A stretch of 64,000 nt of DNA from Anagrus nilaparvatae (Eukaryota > Arthropoda > Insecta > Hymenoptera > Mymaridae). The stretch spans positions 4,154,001-4,218,000 of the forward strand of contig JAKSXM010000107.1 in the NCBI GenBank assembly GCA_022575985.1. Direction: 5' to 3'. Made by a program: the position numbers and the translations under genes. Below the pieces are notes generated by a model. That model saw nothing but the letters and a program-made list of their open reading frames with translations, ran no database searches and had not been told where the DNA came from. Below are positions 59,101 through 64,000 of the stretch, piece by piece. The first letter of the stretch is position 1. Every line of letters begins with the position of its first letter.

Positions 59101-61971
59101 ACTCATAATTAACGTGGAGAAGTTGATATACAGTATTTAATTAATTTATACTTTTTGAAAATTTCTATTAAACTAAAATAATCAAACAATTATCAAATTG
59201 TTATTTAAGTATTTTATTGATTACATTGAAATATAAATTGAAATTTATACGATTTCATTGAGTAAAGTTTAATTAATTTATAAGAAGTTTAAATACTTTA
59301 TTCATCCAATTCAGAGAAAGCAAATATTATTGGCATTTATATTTCCATTTTACTCAGATGTTTCTTGTCAAATTACAATTTATCGGTTTAATTTACGGTT
59401 TATTATAGACTTCTGAATAATAGATTTGGATTATGTTGGACGGTTATAAAATTAGCACTTAAATTAACAAATTTGTAAATTTAAATTAGGATTCATTATT
59501 CGTCGTGGTCAAGGAGGCAATATTAGATTTTCAGTGAGATTCCTGTCAGTAGGAAATTTCCATTAAAAAAGTAAAATATCGCTATTCTCTTAAAGTTCAA
59601 AGACATAAATTCAAATGAATTTTTTATTATCCCCTTCCAACAAAAAGCCAAGTTTTATAGTTTAAACAGTCATTGCTTTACTTTAATATTATTTTTATTA
59701 GTCTCATTATGAGAAAAGTGCTCCATATTTTTATATTCCTTTTCATTCTTCCTCGTTATCATAACGACACTTTTTTAGGTTGATAAAGTAAAAATAGTTA
59801 GTAGAATAAAATGAAGAAAAATAGAACCTATAAAGATACTTAATATAAATTTTGGCTGCGGTTAGTATATTAAAGCTTATCGATTTATTCAGTTTTAGTA
59901 GCAGAGAAAGAATTTTTTAATGTCCTTTAATAACTCACTGGTACATCATAGTCGAGATCGATATCTTCCTCTGCATCAGGACTGTCTCCTGAACTTTCTA
60001 GTGACGAAGAGAACTGAAATTTTAAATAATTTACGAATACTTTTTTTAAATTTAACATTTTTTCTATTGCTTTTTTCTGATACTGATTGAAAGGATGTGT
60101 GTTCAATTTATATTGATCCTTCTTTTTTTTATTGATAATCCTGCATAAAAAATGTTTTTTAATTTATATATGGACGGTTCTTTTTGCTGATGCTACTTTT
60201 GGACCGGTTTTAACTGAAGATTTGAGGTTAGGTTTATAGAGTCTGCATTTTGAATCAAGCATTGTGTCTCAGTATTGTAAAGGGATCAAAAAATTAATAA
60301 AAAACTTACAAACTTATACTGTAAAAAGTAACTTAAGTAAATTTTCAAAAAATTTTGTAAATATTCGATAAAAATCGCAAATTTACTAAATTTAGTACAT
60401 TATCGAAAAATTCGAGAATTCACAAATTTTTTTTGTGATTTTACGAAAAAAGTTGTAAATTCACAACTATTTTTTGTAAATTTTCGAGAAAAAAAATTGT
60501 AACTTATCAATTTTTTTTGCGAATTCACAAAAAAAAATCGAGAATACTCGAATTTTTTGTTAATATACTAAATTTAGTAAATATACGATTTTTTTCGAAT
60601 ATTTACAAATTTTTTCAAAAATTTACTGATTTTTCGAAAATATTTTAATTATTTAAGAAAGTTACTTTTTACAGTGTAACGTTCTAAATCTGCTTCTGTA
60701 TAAGCAGCAGTTTCAAAAGAATCGTCCATATGTACAAGAAAATTGATGTTTGTCAGTATATAAGAAACAGCAAATAGGAAATTGAACTGACCCTCGTGAA
60801 AATAAATTTAAATAAAGTAAAAAAAAAACCACAAACGATTTTTCTTCTATTTTTTAGGTCAGTTTCTCTAAATTTCATATAAAATCGAAAATCGTTTTTT
60901 CCCATATAAAAAATGATTATTTTCAAAAAAAAAAAAAAAAAAAAAAAACTTTTTCAAATGTTTTAAAATATTTAAACGAATAATAGAAAAAAAAAGTGTT
61001 GTATTTTTTAAAGCGTGAGATTTTGAATTAAAACTAAATAAAACTAGAAAGATTTCATCAACGTGTTACTTGAATAATAGATAGTACAATTTATAAATTT
61101 TTTTTTATTTTCATTTCAGTTAGTTTTTATGTAGTTTTATGTACAAAATATAAGATTTCATTTATTTTTTTTTTTTCAAACTTTTGTAATAACTAAAAAA
61201 GTTTTTTCTTTCATATAATTATTTTATCTTCTTATTCGTCAGAATTTTAAATATAAAATTCTCTCTTTTTCTCTGACTTTAAAAATAAAAAGTTTATTGA
61301 ATTTTCAGTGTTATTTGTGCAACAGTAAATTTATTAAAGTATAATACAGAAATTTTTTTTAGAATAAATTTTAGATCTTATTCGAATAGTAATTAGTCTG
61401 AGTGAAGTGTAGTACTAGTTTAATTTACTTGATGAAACCCTGATGTAAAAGTAGTTCCAAGAGGCTAAAAATGAAATTAGATAAAAAATTCTGCTTTATC
61501 TGGGGTAAATTAGATTTATAAACGATGTGGGCTGATTGTGAGTAAAGTCAAAATCTGACAACAAAGTTAATCCATGAGGGTAAAAAACTAATTATTCATA
61601 ATGACTTGTTATTATTATTATCTTTATTAATTAGATTGCTGAAAATACTATAAATTCTTCGAAAATTGGTATTTGTACATTACACAGGTATATTTAGACA
61701 CACAGTTTATATGAAATATACATTTATGCATGTCAGCTATTTGAAATATCAATAATAAACAGCATCAAAAGCTTCATTAATTTATGTATTCAGGATTATT
61801 TTAATAACTACACGTGATTTATTTGATTAATATAAAAGAATTAGATCCATGGCTTACTAAATAAAATCTAAAAAAGTTATTTAAAAATCATGTACTTACG
61901 GAAAAATCACTGCTGCATTTAACTAAATCAGCTGGATGTCCAGAATATAATTTTAAAGATTGCATGAGACC
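39155..61971 (-). CDS. Mp: Multiplexin, collagen XV/XVIII-type alpha chain (5' end outside window)
   Basis: Minus-strand exons, 5' to 3': 61900-61971, 59939-60013, 57169-57247, 56992-57095, 55754-55918, 55271-55468, 48070-48427, 46032-46426, 45409-45495, 45105-45336, 44591-44665, 44299-44393, 43909-44001, 41439-41561, 41348-41362 (microexon, tentative), 41004-41198, 39551-39666, 39155-39491. All phases join, giving about 937 residues. The product is a secreted basement-membrane collagen: the end of an N-terminal LamG/thrombospondin-like domain, an acidic stretch, interrupted Gly-X-Y blocks, a trimerisation domain, a hinge, and C-terminal endostatin. The signal peptide and the body of the N-terminal domain must lie beyond 61,971; I could not find another exon between there and 64,000. 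Introns reach 6.8 kb and are rich in repeats. Confidence 0.93.
41348..41362 (-). CDS. Mp: Candidate 15-nt microexon of multiplexin
   Basis: On the minus strand TTTAATTACAG is followed by TGGTTTCCAAGAATG and then GTAAAG, an acceptor and donor around 15 nt in phase 0. It would add WFPRM between the hinge (PDGIT) and endostatin (LRMVAL). Without it the flanking exons still join in phase, so it could be alternatively used or not used at all. The good splice sites on both sides are the reason to list it. Confidence 0.5.
41439..44393 (-). CDS. Mp: Multiplexin trimerisation domain and hinge exons
   Basis: Exon 44299-44393 ends the collagenous region (PGVPAPK) and begins the association domain ([13 protein letters not shown]). 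Exon 43909-44001 continues it ([27 protein letters not shown]), which matches the trimerisation fold of collagens XV/XVIII. Exon 41439-41561 is a proline/threonine-rich hinge ([20 protein letters not shown]), probably protease-sensitive and O-glycosylated. Between the last two exons lies a 2,347-bp intron that is nearly all palindrome. Confidence 0.9.
41735..43869. mobile_element. 2.1-kb palindromic element with internal G-tract tandem repeats, in a multiplexin intron
   Basis: Ends ATAGATTAAGAGATAGCTAT (41735) and its complement (ending 43869) open arms of roughly 700 bp that stay highly similar, containing GGTTTTTTGGGTCGCTGA at 42105 and its complement at 43484. The centre (about 42480-43150) holds about four units of 142-158 bp, each with a TCGTTTGGGG-type G run (starting 42616, 42758, 42916, 43074; the first three have 14-15 G) and a CACATTGAGTTTT phrase. 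There is no coding capacity. It fills positions 41735-43869 of an intron spanning 41562-43908. Confidence 0.85.
44591..48427 (-). CDS. Mp: Multiplexin central collagenous exons
   Basis: Exons 48070-48427, 46032-46426, 45409-45495, 45105-45336 and 44591-44665 encode Gly-X-Y runs with short breaks ([48 protein letters not shown]). KGD, RGD (for example [12 protein letters not shown]) and KGEKGE triplets are common; the RGD could serve integrin binding. The last exon, [21 protein letters not shown], is a leucine-heptad segment, probably a short coiled coil that helps chain association before the trimerisation domain. The acceptor of 45105-45336 has a poor pyrimidine tract but phase and sequence fit. 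Confidence 0.9.
46740..47230. repeat. Dispersed A-rich repeat, copy 2 (inverted), in a multiplexin intron
   Basis: Matches the complement of 10100-10780: GCACGTTTTGAGACC near 46800, TATTTGGATGTACTACCTCATTT near 46937, and TTATTCGATATCTCGAATCT near 46998. A perfect small palindrome, TTGGTTCTTCGAACCAA, sits at its edge (about 46739). The two copies differ by scattered substitutions and an insertion. Confidence 0.7.
48428..51260. other. Large multiplexin intron, first part
   Basis: A/T-rich sequence between exons 48070-48427 and 55271-55468. I see no exon, RNA gene or long inverted repeat in this portion. Confidence 0.5.
51285..52145 (+). pseudogene. Decayed spliced gene fragment, family not recognised
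   Basis: An open frame runs to 51466 (..[25 protein letters not shown]), followed by a 48-bp intron with clean GTAAGT and TTTCAG, and continues at 51515 in phase ([18 protein letters not shown]). TAA at 51732-51734 interrupts an otherwise continuous frame that goes on as [20 protein letters not shown] to a second TAA at 51933. Coding-like sequence then reappears in other frames to about 52145 ([17 protein letters not shown]). The helical, leucine-rich character suggests a HEAT/ARM-like protein, but I do not recognise it. Keeping an intron argues for a segmental duplicate rather than a retrocopy. It lies antisense within a multiplexin intron. Confidence 0.6.
52640..53070. repeat. Small foldback-related repeat with the GGTTTTTTGGGTCGCTGA motif
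   Basis: The motif occurs exactly at 52664-52681, with one change at 52800-52817, and as a degenerate complement at about 52975-52989. The phrases ATCCTTAAATTTA and AATTTAAGGGTTATAAAT mirror each other around the middle. It resembles one or two units of the palindrome at 7541-9153, without the long arms. Confidence 0.65.
53985..54148 (-). ncRNA. U1: U1 spliceosomal snRNA
   Basis: Read on the minus strand from 54148, the RNA starts ATACTTACCTG, the 5'-splice-site recognition sequence of U1. Stem-loop I (ACCG ... CGGT) has loop GATCAGAAAG, then stem-loop II has ATTGCAC, the U1A site. Stem-loop III is GATATCC/GGATATC around CTAATGT, the Sm site is AATTTTTGT, and stem-loop IV is a GCG-TTCG-CGC hairpin closed by CGGG/CCCG. 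Length is 164 nt, the standard size. Loop I differs from the usual GATCAYGAAG at two positions, in the U1-70K contact. It lies in the same orientation as multiplexin inside its largest intron. It could be a working gene, a variant or a recent copy; the intact helices favour function. Confidence 0.9.
54170..54190 (-). promoter_or_regulatory. PSEA-like element upstream of U1
   Basis: The minus strand reads TTCGAACTGCTTATAAGG, resembling the insect snRNA proximal sequence element (AACTGCTTWTA-type core). It ends about 22 bases before the U1 start, closer than the roughly -60 to -40 position known from Drosophila, so the assignment is tentative. Confidence 0.4.
54260..55270. other. Large multiplexin intron, last part
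   Basis: A/T-rich sequence with no further exon or structured repeat that I can support. Confidence 0.5.
55271..57247 (-). CDS. Mp: Multiplexin N-proximal collagenous exons
   Basis: Exon 57169-57247 is a proline-rich linker ([16 protein letters not shown]). Exon 56992-57095 starts the first triple helix ([20 protein letters not shown]). Exon 55754-55918 opens with a non-collagenous break containing two cysteines ([19 protein letters not shown]), candidates for interchain disulphides, and returns to Gly-X-Y. Exon 55271-55468 is a clean Gly-X-Y run ([20 protein letters not shown]) ending in GKGEFSGYD. All four are joined by phase-consistent introns. Confidence 0.92.
57248..59938. other. Multiplexin intron
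   Basis: 2.7 kb of A/T-rich sequence between exons 57169-57247 and 59939-60013. No exon with matching phases, RNA gene or long palindrome found. Confidence 0.5.
59939..61971 (-). CDS. Mp: Multiplexin exons: end of N-terminal LamG-like domain and acidic stretch
   Basis: Exon 61900-61971 ([24 protein letters not shown]) corresponds to the last strand of the thrombospondin-type LamG domain found at the N-terminus of collagens XV/XVIII, including a final cysteine. Exon 59939-60013 ([24 protein letters not shown]) is acidic and serine-rich; SSG and SGD sites could carry glycosaminoglycan, as in this proteoglycan family. Both exons are in phase 0 at each end. The assignment rests mainly on the continuous phase with downstream exons. 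Confidence 0.75.
60319..60676. mobile_element. MITE with CACTGTAAAAAGTAAC-type ends, copy 2
   Basis: CTGTAAAAAGTAACTT at 60319 and AAGAAAGTTACTTTTTACAG ending at 60676 are flanked by TA (60317-60318, 60677-60678). The interior repeats the TCGAAAA/GTAAATTTAC phrases of the copy at 27352-27775. The left end lacks the first two bases. It sits in a multiplexin intron. Confidence 0.8.
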
Positions 61972-64000
61972 CTTAAATAAAAGAAATATTAAATAAAAGT
62001 AAATCAAGCGATTAATTGGATTCATTGTTAATGCCAAAAAATTTGATGAATTTTCCTTTTATTTTAAACTCATAATTCACTTTTTCGAAGAATATTACAC
62101 TCGAGTATTTCCGTTATACTTTTTTTTCTAAACGAGATTAAATAACAGAATTGAAGCATTAGCCAAAAAAAGCAACAGTTACACAAAAGGGACAACAGGT
62201 TTAATGTTTGTTTACTTCGTTCTGTAAATCAAATAAAGTACTTTTTTGTTGGGGATTTCAATTTTTACAATACTCATACACAAGGGCTTGAATAAACACT
62301 AAAATCGATAAAAAAATATTGCTGGGATTATTTTCTTTCAACAATATTTTCTACAAACACTCTGTAATTTAATAATTTTAAAAGCAAACATTTAGGTTTC
62401 AATGCTGAAAAGAAACTGACAAATTTTTTTTTATGTAACAAATTTTATGTACACTTGAACATTTGATGGAATAAGAGATGGATGAATAAATGATAATCAT
62501 AATAATTTTAGTTTTTTGTACTGACCAGTGTATAATATGATACTGTGTTTTATATGTCAAACTTTTTTTTCTATTTTAAATGAATAATTTATTAATGCGA
62601 TAGTTTTTTTTAGTTTGTGATTTTTTTTTTTTTTAATTAATTTTATATTGCAAGATGAAATTTAAAAAACTCTGAGATATTTTATCGGTGTTTATTTTTT
62701 TTTGATTTTGAAAACTTTTTTTTCGGATTTAATATTATAAATTTGTAATTGCACTGAATACTGAATCCGCTTGCGAAATCGGTGATAAGAGGATTTTTTT
62801 TTTTCAAACAATTACGTTAAAATCTTTTCCAATCGCTTGGGATTTTCGCGCATCAGAATAGGTATTGAGGATTAGCCTACCAAAAAAAGATTTTTAGCCC
62901 ATTTGGACGTAAAAAAAGTTCTTTCTAAAGTTTTATCAATAAACATCTCGAATTTTCGCTTTAATTAATCAAATTTTGTTTACCTGCATTAAATTACCCA
63001 CACGAATATAAAAATTCATTAAAATCTCATCATATTACGCGTTCTACATATTTTTTCAAAATTATATAAAGGCAAACATAAAAAAAATTTGAAATAAATA
63101 TTTTTTTAATAGAATTATAAAAAGAAAAATCTGACATTTTGCATTCGTGAAATAGCTCATGTGACACAAAAAGATAAAGATAGAAGAATATGAAACGTTG
63201 AGTTTCAAATGACAAACGTACACATCTAAAAAAAGATGAATTTTTTATTTACGCTTTTATAATACACTGACTGGTGAAAAAGTTTTTTTTTTACAGAGTA
63301 TTGGAGTAATTAGGGTAATTCATAATTTGGTTATTGTTTTGATGTTATTAAAAACTTTTTTATTAAATAATAACGCTGTAGTTAGCGTGGAATCACGCAT
63401 ATAGAGAAATTCAAATTAGAGTACGTGCGAATAAGATATAGCTTTTCCTGAAACCTTGAGCTCTTAACTTGAATACAGAAGAGGCTGAAATTAAGCTGTA
63501 TCGAAGTGTTGCTACTAATTCTCTTTGATAAAAAAAATGGCTACATTTTTCAGTTTTAAATGCAAGTCTTTAATAAAAAATTAATAAATAAGCTTTTATA
63601 TTTAAATATACCAGCGATTATGCCAATAGCAGCTGAATTTTATAAATTTATTTTATACCACTTATACTTTTTGCAATATTCTTTTTTCTTAATTTATGCA
63701 TAAAGCCTTTTTTGCAATTATCATTGTAAATATGAATCATTTCACGTTGGATAGTAGGTTTAGAAACTTGATTTCTTTCTTATAAAAAAAAAGTAATCTT
63801 TGAAATTAGTCTTTGAAAATGGTAAACTGCAATTTCAGACATTATTTTTCGACCCGAGGATTTAAAATTTTGTCACAACTAATTAAAAATGCAAAACCTC
63901 TGGTTTTATTTGGGCTTTTTAACCAGATAAATTTTTGATTCCTTGCATAACTGCGTTTTGGGCTTTGACCAAAATTTTGATTCTATCCACCACAGACAAG
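61972..64000. other. Upstream multiplexin intron, no exon seen
   Basis: A/T-rich sequence to the window edge. One minus-strand donor-like CAGGTAAAC near 62980 has no coding sequence in front of it. The missing multiplexin exons are presumably beyond 64,000. Confidence 0.5.

Noticed and set aside
62970..63010. Further upstream multiplexin exon
   Set aside because: Only a donor-like CAGGTAAAC is present; the preceding sequence has no coding frame or acceptor that would join exon 61900-61971.
1..64000. CRISPR arrays, operons and ribosome binding sites
   Set aside because: Genome is eukaryotic with spliceosomal introns; no direct-repeat/spacer pattern of CRISPR type was seen.
1..64000. tRNA genes
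   Set aside because: Several GGTTCGRA/TTCGAA strings (for example near 43470, 44248, 54180) were checked; none has a matching acceptor stem and anticodon arm at the right distance.

Overview
The window looks like AT-rich nuclear DNA from an insect. The support is spliced genes with GT/AG introns, an arthropod-type multiplexin (collagen XV/XVIII), and dense foldback and MITE-type repeats. The composition and repeat style remind me of parasitoid Hymenoptera, but that is only an impression. Coding exons are fairly GC-balanced islands in introns and spacers dominated by A/T runs.

Layout. 1-9.2 kb is a repeat zone without host genes: a 123-bp GC-rich minisatellite, a G24 tract with a hairpin, a small element with perfect 20-bp inverted ends, a ~160-bp degenerate tandem repeat split by a large palindrome flanked by TTAA, a 5'-truncated LINE inside one arm of that palindrome, and a second palindrome flanked by TA. 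9.2-12.1 kb is spacer with a dispersed repeat. 12.1-20.2 kb (+) is plastin/fimbrin, with a 6-kb first intron. 21.5-22.9 kb (-) is CRELD. 24.1-25.5 kb (+) is SDS3 (SUDS3). 25.5-29.9 kb is spacer with nested MITEs. 29.9-30.2 kb (+) is NDUFB3. 30.8-31.1 kb (-) is NOP10, a three-exon gene of 64 residues with exons too short to show as long ORFs. 31.4-34.1 kb (+) is THOC1, divergent from NOP10 across a 274-bp gap holding two CACGTG boxes. 34.1-39.1 kb is spacer with a TA-flanked MITE and a pair of interleaved inverted repeats. 39.2 kb to beyond 62 kb (-) is multiplexin, read here from the end of its N-terminal domain through the collagenous repeats to endostatin; its 5' end lies outside the window. 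One multiplexin intron carries a U1 snRNA gene (53,985-54,148, minus strand), another is almost entirely a 2.1-kb palindrome, and the largest also holds a decayed spliced gene fragment.

The genes are housekeeping or structural and do not form one pathway: actin bundling (plastin), ER protein folding (CRELD), histone deacetylase corepressor (SDS3), respiratory complex I (NDUFB3), H/ACA snoRNP (NOP10), mRNA export (THOC1), basement membrane (multiplexin), splicing (U1). The least explained content is a set of foldback elements at 8, 42-43 and 52.7-53 kb that differ overall but share an 18-nt motif, GGTTTTTTGGGTCGCTGA, in at least twelve exact or near-exact copies arranged mirror-wise about the centres.
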